64,000 nt of DNA from NCBI GenBank assembly GCA_016933155.1, contig JAFGBM010000002.1, forward strand, positions 112,568-176,567, in the 5' to 3' direction. Both the position numbers and the translations under genes were made by a program. The stretch is from Demequinaceae bacterium. GTDB taxonomy: Bacteria; Actinomycetota; Actinomycetes; Actinomycetales; Demequinaceae. This document shows, in pieces, positions 39,214 to 54,209 of the stretch. Every line of letters begins with the position of its first letter. Positions within the stretch are counted from its first letter, which is position 1. The notes below the pieces were generated by a model. It made no database searches. It worked only from the letters and a program-made list of their open reading frames with translations, and was not told where the DNA came from.

Positions 39214-40254
39214 CTAGACTCGCGACTCTCCGGCCTCCTTGAGCGCCCGTGCATAGATCGCCGCGACCCGATCGGACAAGGTGTTGAAGTCGTCGTCGAT
39301 CAATCGGCGGGAGGCATCGGCCTCGAACCAGGCGATCGTCTCCCGGATGCCATCGGCGAAGGGGATGGACGGAGCGAAATCCGGGACGATCGCCCTGACC
39401 TTGGCGTTGTCGTAGACGATCGAGTGGGCCTTGTCGCCCCACAGGGTTCCCCGCCACCCCTCGTCGGCGGACCCCAGCGCGTCGGTCGGCACGTGGATCA
39501 CCTGGGTCGCGAAGGCCTCCCGGTCCACACCCGCGGCCACCGCGACATCGGCGTAGATCTCGTTCCAGGTGAGCACCTCATCGGACGTGATGTGGAAGGC
39601 CTCACCGACGGCTGCGGGGTTGCCGAGGAGGCCGAGGAGTCCGGGGGCGAAGTCCCGATGATGAGTGAGGACCTCGAGGGAGGTTCCGTCCCCGGGGATC
39701 AGGATGGGGGCGCCCCGGCGGATGCGGTCGACGATGGTCCAAGGCTTGTACCACGAACCGAGGCAGACCGGGATCTGGCTGGGGCCATAGGTGAGCGACG
39801 GGCGGACGATCGTCGCGGGGAATCCGTCGGCGACGGCGGATTCGAGCGCATCCTCGCACGCGATCTTGTGCCGCGAGTACTCCCAGAACGGATTGGAGAG
39901 CGGGGTCCGGTCCTCGCGCACGATGTAGCGCGACGGGGGCTTCTCATACGCCGAGGCGGAGGAGATGAAAACGTATTGCCCGGTCACGCCCCTGAAGGTC
40001 TCTATGTCATCGGCGATCTGGTCCGGGGTGTAGGCGACCCACTGGACGACGGCGTCGAACTCGCGGCCCTGGAGTGCCAGGCGGAGGGCGGCGGGGTCGT
40101 GGGCGTCGACCCTCAGGAGCTCCGCCCCCTCAGGGGTGGCCGCCTTGGTGGAAAGGCCCCGGTTGACAAGAGTGAGCTCGTGCCCCCGCTCGACGGCCAA
40201 GGGGGATGCGGCCGACGAGATGATCCCCGTACCGCCGATGAACAGGATGCGCAT
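39214..40254 (-). CDS. NAD-dependent epimerase/dehydratase (paralogue 2 of 3)
   Basis: A 346-aa extended SDR, very similar to paralogue 1: FIGGTGIISSAASPL at the N-terminus, FISSASAYEKPPSRY (near 106), YSRHK (YxxxK, near 138) and FHITSDEVLTWNEI. GGAGG precedes the ATG. Same Gly-to-Ser change in the Rossmann loop. Substrate unknown. It is separated from paralogue 1 by one lipoprotein gene on the same strand. Confidence 0.88.
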   Translation of the reverse strand: MRILFIGGTGIISSAASPLAVERGHELTLVNRGLSTKAATPEGAELLRVDAHDPAALRLALQGREFDAVVQWVAYTPDQIADDIETFRGVTGQYVFISSASAYEKPPSRYIVREDRTPLSNPFWEYSRHKIACEDALESAVADGFPATIVRPSLTYGPSQIPVCLGSWYKPWTIVDRIRRGAPILIPGDGTSLEVLTHHRDFAPGLLGLLGNPAAVGEAFHITSDEVLTWNEIYADVAVAAGVDREAFATQVIHVPTDALGSADEGWRGTLWGDKAHSIVYDNAKVRAIVPDFAPSIPFADGIRETIAWFEADASRRLIDDDFNTLSDRVAAIYARALKEAGESRV

Positions 40255-40355
40255 GAGGGGCCTCCGCCTGGGGTCGGGATTATCGCAACCACACCAGGCT
40301 AGCGCCCGGGCCCTCGCTCCGGGCGCCTAGGATGGCCGAAGGAGGGAGGGCGCCG

Positions 40356-40589
40356 ATGGATTCGCTGTTCGAACGTCCCGGCTGGCGGGTCGTCGGCACG
40401 GTGGCCGGAGGTCTGCTGGCCGCGGGAGCCCTCACCTGGGCGGCGGTGTCGGCCATGGGAGGCCAAACCCAGGAGCCAACCCCGATCCCGCCCATCGGCC
40501 CGGAGCCCGGACAGGGCGATGCCGCGCCCGCCCCAGGGGCAAGCGCGGCATCGGACCGAGAATTCCTGGGCGATCGCCCGATCGGCTAG
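40356..40589 (+). CDS. Small single-pass membrane protein
   Basis: A 77-aa protein: short N-terminus (MDSLFERPGWRVV), one hydrophobic span (GTVAGGLLAAGALTWAAVSA), then a Pro/Glu/Ala-rich tail. ATG 40356 has GGAGGG upstream; ATG 40332 in frame is an alternative. Its stop shares the CTAG at 40586-40589 with the stop of the converging lipoprotein gene. Function unknown; a short gene with moderate support. Confidence 0.5.
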   Translation: MDSLFERPGWRVVGTVAGGLLAAGALTWAAVSAMGGQTQEPTPIPPIGPEPGQGDAAPAPGASAASDREFLGDRPIG

Positions 40590-41167
40590 TCGCCGAATCC
40601 CGAATAGCCGCAAGTGTCGTAGATGTACTCGGAGATGAGAGGGCCGGCCTCGCTGAGGTCGTCCGTCATGGCCGTGAGCTGCTCCTCATCGAGGTACGTG
40701 CCCATGTTCATGAAGTAGTCCATGATGGAGTCGGACTCAACGGCCGCCTGACCCATCCCCTTGAAGAGGATCCTCATGTACTCGGCGAGCGTGGAGAAGG
40801 CCTCCGAAACCGTCGGATCGCCGGCCTGGGCGGCAGCCTGGTCGTAGACGGCTGCAACATCGTCGGCGTAGTCGATCATCGCCTGGCCCTGGGTGTGAAG
40901 CGCCGCGATGGCCTCGGGGGAATCCCAGTCTTCCTGGTTCTCGATTATGTCATCGAGCGCATCGGTCGCGTCGTTGAGTTCCTGGCTCATGACCTCGCTG
41001 TCGGAGATCATCTCGCAGAAGGAGGAATTGCCGGGGTTCGTGTTGTCGTCGGTGACCTGGGGGGTGGGATTCCCTTCCCCGGGAGTGGAGTCGGGTGTGT
41101 CGTCCGACGAGCAGGCGGAGAGGGCGAGTGCGCCCACGGCCACTAGTGCAAGCAGTGTTTTCTTCAT
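40586..41167 (-). CDS. Small helical lipoprotein, family A member 2
   Basis: A 193-aa lipoprotein, lipobox LALSACSS (Cys near 19), a Thr/Pro/Asn linker, then a helical mature part with NSSFCEMISD and a terminal YDTCGYSG. The paired FC and C-terminal CG match member 1 (AFCNL, DNCGF). The start context ATTGGGGCATG is shared with member 4 at 44624-45442, so related promoters or start signals may have been duplicated with the gene. Confidence 0.75.
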   Translation of the reverse strand: MKKTLLALVAVGALALSACSSDDTPDSTPGEGNPTPQVTDDNTNPGNSSFCEMISDSEVMSQELNDATDALDDIIENQEDWDSPEAIAALHTQGQAMIDYADDVAAVYDQAAAQAGDPTVSEAFSTLAEYMRILFKGMGQAAVESDSIMDYFMNMGTYLDEEQLTAMTDDLSEAGPLISEYIYDTCGYSGFGD

Positions 41168-41232
41168 GCCCCAATCCTGACACAGATCAGGGGGTTGGCA
41201 ACTCAGGCGGCGGGCATCTCTTGAGGCGAGGA

Positions 41233-42288
41233 TCAGGGCGTGGGGAGTTGTGAGGCGTCGTCGAGTGCCCCCCGATAGATCGCGGCCACACGATCGAGGT
41301 GGGCATTCGCATAGGCGTCGACCGTCTGGCGTGCGGGGTTCGCCTCGAACCAGGCGATCGACTCCTTGATGCCATCGGCAAAGCGGATCTTCGCCTTGTA
41401 TCCGGGGATCAGGGAACGGAGGAAACGGGAGTCGATGACCTTGTTGTGCATCTTGTCCCCGAGGATTTCCCCCTCGGCCGAGGGGTAGGACGCCACGAGC
41501 GCATCGGACGGGACATGGACGATCTGCGATTCGTATTCCTGCATGTCCACGCCGGCGGCATTCGCGATGGTGCGATAGATGGTGTCCCAGGTGAGGGCCT
41601 CGGTGGACGCCACGTTCACGGCTTTCCCGAGAGCCTTCTCATTCCCGATGAGCCCGATGATCGCGGCCGCCACGTCCCGGGAATGAGTGAGCGTCCATGC
41701 GGACGTTCCATCACCAGGAAGGACAATGTCGGCTCCCCGGCGCATCCGATCGACCAGGGTCCAGGGGTGGTCGGTATTGCCGATGTACCCGGGGATGAAA
41801 GATGGGCCGTAGGTGTACCCGGGGCGGACGATGGTATAGGGGAGGGAAGCCGCCTCGGCGTACATCAGGAGTTCCTGTTCGCATTGGATCTTCTTGCGTG
41901 CGTAGTCCCAGGTGTCATTCGATTGCTCTGAGGACTCCGAGATGGCGACCAGGCGGTCGGCGGGGCGGTAGGTCGCCGCCGAGGAAATGAAGATGTACTG
42001 GTTCGCCCGGGGAGCGAAGGTCACGACGTCTTCGGGGACCTGGCCCGGCTCGTTGGCGATGAATTGCACGACCGCATCGAATCGATCGCCGAGAGCGTTT
42101 CTTTCGAGCGATGACCGGAGCGTTGTGGGCTTCTTCGCATCGACGATGATGTGGCGGGCGCCTCGCGGGGCGGGATAGGTCTGGGAGCGGCCCCTGGTGA
42201 GGACGGTGAGATCGTGGCCTTGGTCGTATGCGATCCTCGCGCACGCGGACGAGATGAGCCCGGTCCCCCCGATGAACAGGAGCCTCAT
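41233..42288 (-). CDS. NAD-dependent epimerase/dehydratase (paralogue 3 of 3)
   Basis: A 351-aa extended SDR, more diverged: FIGGTGLISSACARI, FISSAATYRP (near 106), YARKK (YxxxK, near 139). ATG 42288 is chosen because it matches the starts of both paralogues; an in-frame ATG at 42348 would add 20 polar residues and follows GGGGGAG closely. A 14-bp hairpin CCTTCG-TC-CGAAGG lies just upstream (42361-42374). The rest of the 42289-42474 gap shows no gene. Substrate unknown. Confidence 0.86.
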   Translation of the reverse strand: MRLLFIGGTGLISSACARIAYDQGHDLTVLTRGRSQTYPAPRGARHIIVDAKKPTTLRSSLERNALGDRFDAVVQFIANEPGQVPEDVVTFAPRANQYIFISSAATYRPADRLVAISESSEQSNDTWDYARKKIQCEQELLMYAEAASLPYTIVRPGYTYGPSFIPGYIGNTDHPWTLVDRMRRGADIVLPGDGTSAWTLTHSRDVAAAIIGLIGNEKALGKAVNVASTEALTWDTIYRTIANAAGVDMQEYESQIVHVPSDALVASYPSAEGEILGDKMHNKVIDSRFLRSLIPGYKAKIRFADGIKESIAWFEANPARQTVDAYANAHLDRVAAIYRGALDDASQLPTP

Positions 42289-42474
42289 CACACCGGAGTC
42301 GTCGTCCTCGTCCTTGGAGGATCGTCGGGGCAGGCCCGCGGAGCGCATTACTCCCCCCAGCCTTCGTCCGAAGGGGAGGGTGACGGTGACATACCCCAGA
42401 TGTCGGTCATACGGCCTCCTTGTGCGCCACGCTACTCGTCTTCTTCCGAGGGTAACAGGGTGGCGGGGAGCCGA

Positions 42475-42990
42475 CTATGAGGTCTGGCAGAGCGGCTCTG
42501 CGTAGTCGGAAACGATGGTCATGGCGGCGTTCATGTCGAAGTCGGCCATCTCCTCATAGAGCTCGAAGTCTTCGAGGATCAGTCCAGCGAAGGCCGTGAG
42601 GTCCTCCGCGGCGATCGCATCCTCCGCCAGGGCGAGGGCGATGTCGATGGTGTACTGATCGATCCGGGTGATGGCGTCGATGACGTCCTGATCCTGCGTA
42701 TTGGCGATCGCCTGGTCGGCGGCCGCCTGCGTCGATGTGGCCTGGGCCTCAAGGTCGGCGCCGATCTGGTGCATCATCGCGACGGCCGTGGGGTCGGCCG
42801 GGTCCTCGACCCCGTCGGAGACCGATCCGAGGGCGGACATCTGGGCTCCGAGTATGTTGAGGGCCTCACCCCAGCCGGCGGTGGCCTGGCAGAAGGCCGC
42901 GTCGGCTTCGGAGTCGCGTCCGGACGAACAGCCGGTGAGGGCGAGGACGGTGAGGGCGACGGCGACGGCCGCACGGGTTCTGAGAGACAT
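42475..42990 (-). CDS. Small helical lipoprotein, family A member 3
   Basis: A 171-aa lipoprotein; ATG 42990 with AAGGA 7 nt upstream. Lipobox LALTGCSS (Cys near 21), then DAAFCQATAGW and, near the end, AEPLCQTS. The mature chain is almost entirely helical and acidic. It belongs with the lipoproteins at 35606, 40586 and 44624 by the C-x(n)-FC-x(n)-C plan, although overall identity is low. Function unknown. Confidence 0.75.
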   Translation of the reverse strand: MSLRTRAAVAVALTVLALTGCSSGRDSEADAAFCQATAGWGEALNILGAQMSALGSVSDGVEDPADPTAVAMMHQIGADLEAQATSTQAAADQAIANTQDQDVIDAITRIDQYTIDIALALAEDAIAAEDLTAFAGLILEDFELYEEMADFDMNAAMTIVSDYAEPLCQTS

Positions 42991-43165
42991 GACGGGATCC
43001 TTCGAACGGGGCGGCCGAGGTCGCACGTGTGAATTGCATCAAGTACCGCTACAGTATCCCCTGGCAAGAATCACCTGTCGCCCGATTGTCGAATCAGGCA
43101 GCACGCCGAAATCGAGTCCTCACGTTACCCCGCAGACTGAGATATGCACGTAGGAGGAGAAGACC

Positions 43166-44527
43166 TTGAGTAACTATGTCGACGAACTGATGGCCATCGT
43201 CAAAGGGAGGAGCCCGGGCGAGCCCGAGTTCCACCAGGCCGTCGAAGAGGTAGCCGAGTCCCTGGCCCTCGTCATGGAACGGCACCCCAAGTACCGCAAG
43301 GCCAAGGTTCTGGAGCGTATTGTCGAGCCCGAACGGGTCATCATGTTCCGGGTTCCCTGGCTCGACGACAAGGGCGAGATCCAGATCAACCGCGGATTCC
43401 GCATCGAAATGAACAGCGCGATCGGCCCCTACAAGGGTGGCTTGCGGCTGCACCCGACGGTCAACCTCGGGATCCTGAAGTTCTTGGCCTTCGAACAGGT
43501 CTTCAAGAACAGCCTGACGACCCTGCCCATGGGTGGGGGCAAGGGCGGTTCCGACTTCGACCCGAAGGGCAAGAGCGACAACGAGGTGATGAAGTTCTGC
43601 CAGAGCTTCATGACCGAGCTCTCCCGCCACATCGGCCCGGACACCGACGTTCCCGCCGGTGACATCGGCGTGGGTGGCCGTGAGATCGGATTCCTCTTCG
43701 GCCAGTACAAGAGGATCCGGAACGAGTTCACTGGCATCCTGACCGGCAAGGGCCTCAACTGGGGTGGATCCTTGATCCGGCCCGAGGCGACCGGCTACGG
43801 CGCCACATACTTCGCGGCCGAAATGCTCGCGACCCGCAACGAGAACCTCGAGGGCAAGACCTGCCTCGTCTCCGGTTCGGGAAACGTCGCCCAGTACACG
43901 GTCGAGAAGGTCAACCAGTTGGGCGGCACGTGTGTCACGCTGTCGGACTCGTCCGGCTTCATCTACGACGAGAAGGGCATCGACGCCGAGAAGCTCGCCT
44001 TCGTCATGGACCTCAAGAACGTCCGTCGTGGACGCATCTCCGAGTACGCGGACAAGTTCTCGGGTTCGGTCTTCACTCCCGTCGACCCGAAGGCCGACCA
44101 CAACCCGTTGTGGGACATCAAGGCCGAGTGCGCCTTCCCGAGTGCGACGCAGAACGAGATCAATGCCAAGGACGCCGCGAACCTGCTGCGCAACGGCGTC
44201 TACGTCATCAGCGAGGGCGCCAACATGCCGTCCACGCCGGAGGCGATGAAGGCCTTTGTGGATAAGGGCATCCTGTACGGCCCGGCCAAGGCCGCGAACG
44301 CGGGCGGGGTGGCGGTCTCTGGGCTCGAGATGTCCCAGAACAGCCAGCGCCTGGCCTGGACCAGCGAGGAGGTGGATGAGCGTCTCTTCGGCATCATGAA
44401 GAGCATCCACAAGACCTGTGTCGACGCGGCGGAGGAGTACGGCACCCCCGGGAACTACGTCAACGGGGCCAACATCGGCGGCTTCATCAAGGTCGCCGAC
44501 GCCATGCTCGACCAGGGTCTGGTGTAG
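43166..44527 (+). CDS. gdhA: NADP-specific glutamate dehydrogenase
   Basis: A 453-aa hexameric (small-subunit) enzyme that assimilates ammonia into 2-oxoglutarate. Substrate residues are visible in GPYKGGLRLHP (near 88), LPMGGGKGGSDFDPKGKSD (near 121, catalytic Lys) and DVPAGDIGVGGREIG (near 162). The Rossmann loop is VSGSGNVAQYT (near 236). The start is TTG 43166, chosen because AGGAGG lies 8 nt upstream at 43152-43157 and family members begin at this point. A terminator follows at 44542-44583. The gene sits between two family A lipoproteins. Confidence 0.96.
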   Translation: MSNYVDELMAIVKGRSPGEPEFHQAVEEVAESLALVMERHPKYRKAKVLERIVEPERVIMFRVPWLDDKGEIQINRGFRIEMNSAIGPYKGGLRLHPTVNLGILKFLAFEQVFKNSLTTLPMGGGKGGSDFDPKGKSDNEVMKFCQSFMTELSRHIGPDTDVPAGDIGVGGREIGFLFGQYKRIRNEFTGILTGKGLNWGGSLIRPEATGYGATYFAAEMLATRNENLEGKTCLVSGSGNVAQYTVEKVNQLGGTCVTLSDSSGFIYDEKGIDAEKLAFVMDLKNVRRGRISEYADKFSGSVFTPVDPKADHNPLWDIKAECAFPSATQNEINAKDAANLLRNGVYVISEGANMPSTPEAMKAFVDKGILYGPAKAANAGGVAVSGLEMSQNSQRLAWTSEEVDERLFGIMKSIHKTCVDAAEEYGTPGNYVNGANIGGFIKVADAMLDQGLV

Positions 44528-44541
44528 CACCCAGCACGACT

Positions 44542-44583
44542 GACGACGGGGCTCCGGCGAGTGGTCGCCGGGGCTCCGTCGTC
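44542..44583 (+). terminator. Terminator hairpin of gdhA
   Basis: GACGACGG (44542-44549) pairs with CCGTCGTC (44576-44583), and CCGGCGA with TCGCCGG inside it, around a GTGG loop, with a symmetric GGCT/GGCT internal loop. T-run is weak. Confidence 0.7.
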
Positions 44584-44623
44584 GTGTGTGACGGTTGTCG
44601 TGCGTGATGACGCCGGATGAGGG

Positions 44624-45442
44624 CTAGTCGCAGGTGCCCGCGTCCAGCCCGTTTTGGGAGGAGTACCGGAAGGTTCCGACGGTGCCCAGGTCGTTCGTGA
44701 CCTCGACGCACCAGTCGGTCGAATCGTTGTAGTACTGGCCGGTGACCCGGTTGCCCGTGGAGACGTCCCCGATGGGGGTGTCGAGGAGGTAGTACTGGCC
44801 GTCCTGAATGGTGATGACGGGGTCGGGGGAGATGTTGTCGACGTAGTAGGTCGCGATCTCCTTGCCGAGGGTGGACACGTCCGCCTTGGCAGCGGTGTCA
44901 TACGATTGGCTGGCATTCCCGCCGAAGAGGGTGTCGAGGTCCCCGCAGGTCACGTCTATGTATCGGCTGACGCTGTCGCCGTCGAGCTTGTCGAATTCGG
45001 CCCCGAGCTGATTCAGGTTGTCCGTGCCGTCCGTTATCACCGAGATGAAATCCCAGACCGACTCCGCGTCTCGCGCGGCCTCGCCCATCCAGAGGGCGAT
45101 CTCGAAGAACAGATCGTGGCCCGCCTCCAGCGTCTCGGCGACGTCGGCGTCCCTGGTGTTCGCGATGGCCGTGGCTATCACGGCATCGGCCTCGGAGGCC
45201 GTCGCGAGGATCTCCTGGCCGAGGACATGAAGCTCGTCGGCGGTGGGAAGGTCGTCGACGGCCTCGGCATCTGAGAGAGAGGACCCGAGGGCGTCCATGG
45301 CGACACCCGTGTCGTCCAGAAGGTCGGACCAGGAGTTGATGGCGGCGCAGAAGGCGTCGTCCGAGGCATCGTCTGTGGCCGAGGAGCACCCGGCGAGAAG
45401 GAGCAGGCTGGCGGTCAGGGCCGCATATGTTCGCATGATCAT
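44624..45442 (-). CDS. Lipoprotein, family A member 4 with extra C-terminal domain
   Basis: A 272-aa lipoprotein, lipobox LLLAGCSS (Cys near 21) and [11 protein letters not shown]. The first ~170 residues match the helical plan of members 1-3 and end in [10 protein letters not shown]. About 100 extra residues follow, with [18 protein letters not shown] and a terminal AGTCD, a layout that resembles C-terminal domains of some actinobacterial prepilin-like proteins; this is a weak comparison. ATG 45442 is preferred because its ATTGGGGCATG context equals member 2; ATG 45436 is the alternative. Confidence 0.75.
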   Translation of the reverse strand: MIMRTYAALTASLLLLAGCSSATDDASDDAFCAAINSWSDLLDDTGVAMDALGSSLSDAEAVDDLPTADELHVLGQEILATASEADAVIATAIANTRDADVAETLEAGHDLFFEIALWMGEAARDAESVWDFISVITDGTDNLNQLGAEFDKLDGDSVSRYIDVTCGDLDTLFGGNASQSYDTAAKADVSTLGKEIATYYVDNISPDPVITIQDGQYYLLDTPIGDVSTGNRVTGQYYNDSTDWCVEVTNDLGTVGTFRYSSQNGLDAGTCD

Positions 45443-45534
45443 GCCCCAATAGTGGCGGGTGCGGAGGACCCCCACAACCGCGGGCCTCCGATATGGGGAT
45501 AACACCGGCGAGTCGGGTTGCGGAACATGCAAGG

Positions 45535-45554
45535 ATATGTATAGTTATACGTAT
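45535..45554 (+). promoter_or_regulatory. ArgR operator (ARG box) over the argC start
   Basis: ATATGTATAGTTATACGTAT is an imperfect palindrome (8 of 9 bases match between arms) and AT-rich in a GC-rich region. It covers the -10 box and the first two bases of the argC ATG. ARG boxes in bacteria are such AT-rich palindromes of about 18-20 bp. The argR gene is in the same operon. Confidence 0.7.
45540..45545 (+). promoter_or_regulatory. -10 box of the arginine operon, leaderless argC
   Basis: TATAGT followed by 7 nt and the argC ATG at 45553. TTGCGG at 45518-45523 is a possible -35 (16-bp spacer). No Shine-Dalgarno is near the ATG. Confidence 0.6.
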
Positions 45555-46599
45555 GACGATCTCCGTTGCGGTCGCCGGCGCGTCCGGGTACGTCGGGGGA
45601 GAGGTGCTGAGGGTCTTCGCGGCACACCCCGACGTGAGGATCGGCGCACTCACGGCGAACACGAGCGTGGGCGATTCCCTCGGCCTCCACCAGCCCCACC
45701 TCCGGCAGTTTGCGGATCGGACCATCGTGGCCACGACGCCCGAGAACCTTGCCGGACACGACGTCGTCGTCCTCGCCCTGCCCCACGGGGCCTCCGGCGA
45801 GATCGCCGCGACCCTTCCGGACGACACCCTCGTCCTCGACTGCGGGGCCGACCACCGGCTCGAATCCGCCGAGGCCTGGGGGGAGTACTACCCGGGCAAG
45901 CACGCGGGATCCTGGCCCTACGGGCTCCCCGAACTCATAACGGGGCAGGGATCCCACCAACGGGAAGCCCTCAAAGGGGCCCGGAGGGTCGCCATCCCCG
46001 GCTGCAATGTGACGGCCGTCGTCCTCGGCATCCAGCCGGGAATCGCGACCGGACTAGTCGATGCGACGGACATCGTCGCAGTTCTGGCCAACGGGTATTC
46101 CGGGGCGGGGCGGGCCCTCAAGCCGCACCTTCTGGCGTCGGAGGGACTGGGCGCCGCGGCAGCGTACGCCGTCGGGGGGATCCACCGGCACATCCCGGAA
46201 ATCCTTCAAGACCTGGCAGCCGCCGGAGCCAAGGGAGCCCGGGTCAGCTTCACCCCCGTGCTCGTGCCCATGTCCCGGGGGATCCTCGCGACCGTCACCG
46301 CACCGCTCAAGCCGGGAGCGACGGGCGCCGATGTCCGGGCCGCCTGGGAGGAGGCCTACGCGAAGGAGCCCTTCGTCCACGTGCTGCCCGAGGGCCAGTG
46401 GCCCTCCACGGCGTCGACCGTCGGGGCGAATACAGCCCTCATCGGGGTCGGGGTCGACGAGAAGGCCGGCAAGGTCATCACCGTCACCGCGATAGACAAC
46501 CTCGTCAAGGGGACGGCAGGAGCCGCCCTGCAGTGCCTGAACCTCGCCCTCGGCTTCCCGGAAGCCACGGGTCTGATCACGGAAGGGGTCGCCCCATGA
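45553..46599 (+). CDS. argC: N-acetyl-gamma-glutamyl-phosphate reductase
   Basis: NADPH-dependent third enzyme of arginine synthesis, 348 aa. The N-terminal [16 protein letters not shown] is the Rossmann motif, LPHGASGE lies near 77, and the catalytic Cys is in [15 protein letters not shown] near 151. ATG 45553 is immediately after the operator/-10 region; longer in-frame forms would run through the promoter. Its stop overlaps the argJ start (ATGA). It opens an eight-gene operon of overlapping or closely spaced genes. Confidence 0.96.
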   Translation: MTISVAVAGASGYVGGEVLRVFAAHPDVRIGALTANTSVGDSLGLHQPHLRQFADRTIVATTPENLAGHDVVVLALPHGASGEIAATLPDDTLVLDCGADHRLESAEAWGEYYPGKHAGSWPYGLPELITGQGSHQREALKGARRVAIPGCNVTAVVLGIQPGIATGLVDATDIVAVLANGYSGAGRALKPHLLASEGLGAAAAYAVGGIHRHIPEILQDLAAAGAKGARVSFTPVLVPMSRGILATVTAPLKPGATGADVRAAWEEAYAKEPFVHVLPEGQWPSTASTVGANTALIGVGVDEKAGKVITVTAIDNLVKGTAGAALQCLNLALGFPEATGLITEGVAP

Positions 46600-47771
46600 G
46601 CGTCACCACCCCCGTCGGCTTCCTGGCTTCAGGAGTGGCGGCCGGGCTGAGGAAGTCCGGCAAGCCGGATGTCGCCCTCGTCTACAACGAGGGGCCCCTC
46701 CATGTCGCCGCGGCCGTCTTCACCTCGAATCGGGTGATCGCCGCCCCCATCCTGTGGACCCGCCAGACGGCCGCCGACGGCAGGCTCGACGCCGTCATCA
46801 TCAATTCCGGAGGCGCCAACGCCTGCACCGGACTTGACGGGTTCGACGACTCCCAGACCACCGCCGAGCGGGTCGTCGAGGCCCTCAAGAAGAGCGGGCG
46901 GGAGGTGGCCGAGACGGACGTGGCCGTGTGCTCGACCGGGCTCATCGGGGTCAGGCTGGACATGAAACGGCTCCTCAAGGGCGTGGACGATGCGGTCCAC
47001 GCACTCAGCCAGGCCGGTGGATCCGATGCCGCGAAGGCCATCATGACGACGGACAAGGTGCCCAAGTGCGTCGCCGTCCGGCGGGAGCCCTGGTCGATCG
47101 GGGGCATCGCCAAGGGTGCGGGAATGCTGGCCCCCGGGTTGGCGACCATGATCGTCATCCTCACCACCGACGCCGTCCTCGACGAGAGGCGGGCCAAGGG
47201 GGCTCTCGAAGAGGCGGTCAGGGGCACCTTCAACCGGATCGACTCCGACGGGTGCATGTCCACGAACGACATCGTCCTCTTGATGGCATCGGGAGCCTCG
47301 GGGGTCACCCCGGACCCGGACGAGTTCGAGGACGCCCTCGACGCGGCTTGCGCATCATTGGCCCGGGCCCTGGTGGCGGATGCCGAAGGGGCGTCGCATG
47401 ACATCGCCATCACCGTCCAGGGGGCCACGACGGAGGAGGCCGCCGAGGCCGTCGCCCGGGCGATCTCCCGGTCCAGCCTTTTCAAGGCGGCGATTTTCGG
47501 GAACGATCCCAACTGGGGGAGGATCCTCGCGGCCGCGGGCACCGTCCCCGTGGACGTCGCTCCGTTCGATCCGCTTCTTCTTGATGTGTGGATCAACGGA
47601 GTTCAGGTCTGTCGGGCCCAGGCGGCCCATGAGGATCGGTCCCTCGTCGACCTTAAGCCCAGGGAGGTCTCCGTCGTTGTCGACCTCCACGCGGGGGAGG
47701 CCTCCGCGACCCTGTGGACCAACGACCTCACCCACGATTACGTCGAAGAGAACAGCGCGTACTCCACATGA
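46596..47771 (+). CDS. argJ: Bifunctional ornithine acetyltransferase / N-acetylglutamate synthase
   Basis: 391-aa autoproteolytic enzyme that recycles the acetyl group from acetylornithine to glutamate. The self-cleavage site is in [15 protein letters not shown] near 175-189, where the Thr becomes the nucleophile of the beta chain. [11 protein letters not shown] near 69 forms the oxyanion region. Start overlaps the argC stop by 4 nt; stop overlaps argB. Whether it is bi- or monofunctional cannot be told here, since a separate argA is not visible. Confidence 0.95.
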   Translation: MSVTTPVGFLASGVAAGLRKSGKPDVALVYNEGPLHVAAAVFTSNRVIAAPILWTRQTAADGRLDAVIINSGGANACTGLDGFDDSQTTAERVVEALKKSGREVAETDVAVCSTGLIGVRLDMKRLLKGVDDAVHALSQAGGSDAAKAIMTTDKVPKCVAVRREPWSIGGIAKGAGMLAPGLATMIVILTTDAVLDERRAKGALEEAVRGTFNRIDSDGCMSTNDIVLLMASGASGVTPDPDEFEDALDAACASLARALVADAEGASHDIAITVQGATTEEAAEAVARAISRSSLFKAAIFGNDPNWGRILAAAGTVPVDVAPFDPLLLDVWINGVQVCRAQAAHEDRSLVDLKPREVSVVVDLHAGEASATLWTNDLTHDYVEENSAYST

Positions 47772-48678
47772 GCTACCTCATCGATACCCCGGACCTGACC
47801 CCCCAGCAGAAGGTGGGGGTCCTCATCGACGCCATGCCCTGGATCGAGAAATTCAAGGGAGCCGTCGTTGTCGTCAAGTACGGCGGGAACGCCATGGTGG
47901 ACCCGGCCCTCAAGGCGGCCTTCGCCCGGGACGTCGTCCACCTCAGGCTTCTAGGGCTCCGGCCCGTCGTCGTCCACGGCGGTGGCCCTCAGATCACCGA
48001 CATGCTCGCCCGGCTCGGCATCGCCAACGAGTTCAAGGGCGGCTACCGGGTCACGACACCCGAGGCCATGGATGTCGTGAGGATGGTGCTCACGGGCCAG
48101 GTGACGCGGGAATTGGTCGGCCTCATCAACGCCCAGGGGCCCCACGCGGTCGGGCTGTCCGGGGAGGACGCCGGGCTACTCCAGGCGAGCAGGAAGCACG
48201 CCTCCGTCAACGGCGAGCCCGTCGATGTCGGCCTCGTCGGGGACATCGTCGAGGTCAACCCGGGCGCGATCCGGGACCTCATCGACGCCGGCCGGATCCC
48301 CGTCGTCAGCACCGTCGCCCCTGACATCGAGGACCCGACCACGGTCCTCAACGTCAACGCCGACCTGGCCGCTGCCGCGATCGCCGTCGCCCTCAAGGCA
48401 AGCAAACTCGTCATCCTGACCGATGTAGAAGGGCTGTACTCGGATTGGCCCAACAAGGAATCCCTCGTCCGGAGGATCCTCGCCTCGGACGTCGAGAAGA
48501 TGCTCCCCACCCTGGAGTCCGGGATGGTACCGAAGATCGAGGCATGCATCAGGGCCGTCAAGGGAGGCGTCCCCGAGGCCCACATCATCGACGGTCGGGA
48601 GCCGCACAGCATCCTGACGGAGATCTTCACCTCCTCCGGGATCGGCACCATGGTCCGGCCCGACGGTGTGGAGCTCTG

Positions 48679-48682
<4 letters not shown>
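47768..48682 (+). CDS. argB: Acetylglutamate kinase
   Basis: 304-aa amino acid kinase. The nucleotide-binding motif is VVKYGGNAM near 37, with the substrate loop [13 protein letters not shown] near 71. The C-terminal region [19 protein letters not shown] and [10 protein letters not shown] is typical. An arginine-sensitive hexameric form is likely for this length. The overlap with argJ (ATGA) and argD (GTGA) indicates coupled translation. Confidence 0.96.
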
Positions 48683-51307
<2,625 letters not shown>

Positions 51308-51344
51308 ACACCCAGGCACCACCGAACACGACAAGGAACACGAC

Positions 51345-54103
<2,759 letters not shown>

Positions 54104-54209
54104 GTCCGGGTTGTCCGGAATGCGGGCGATGGTTTTTCCCCTTGGCGTGCGGACCCCGCCCAATCACTGCTAATGTTCGGGAATTCCGTCGGAGCCATAG
54201 GGGGTTCAT

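Noticed and set aside
43094..44530. 478-codon minus-strand frame opposite gdhA
   Set aside because: Antisense shadow of a clearly recognisable glutamate dehydrogenase; composition is typical of reversed GC-rich codons.
45459..46610. Extra reading frame through argC that later joins the argJ frame
   Set aside because: Before argJ it is a frame-shifted shadow of argC. The true argJ start is ATG 46596, overlapping the argC stop.
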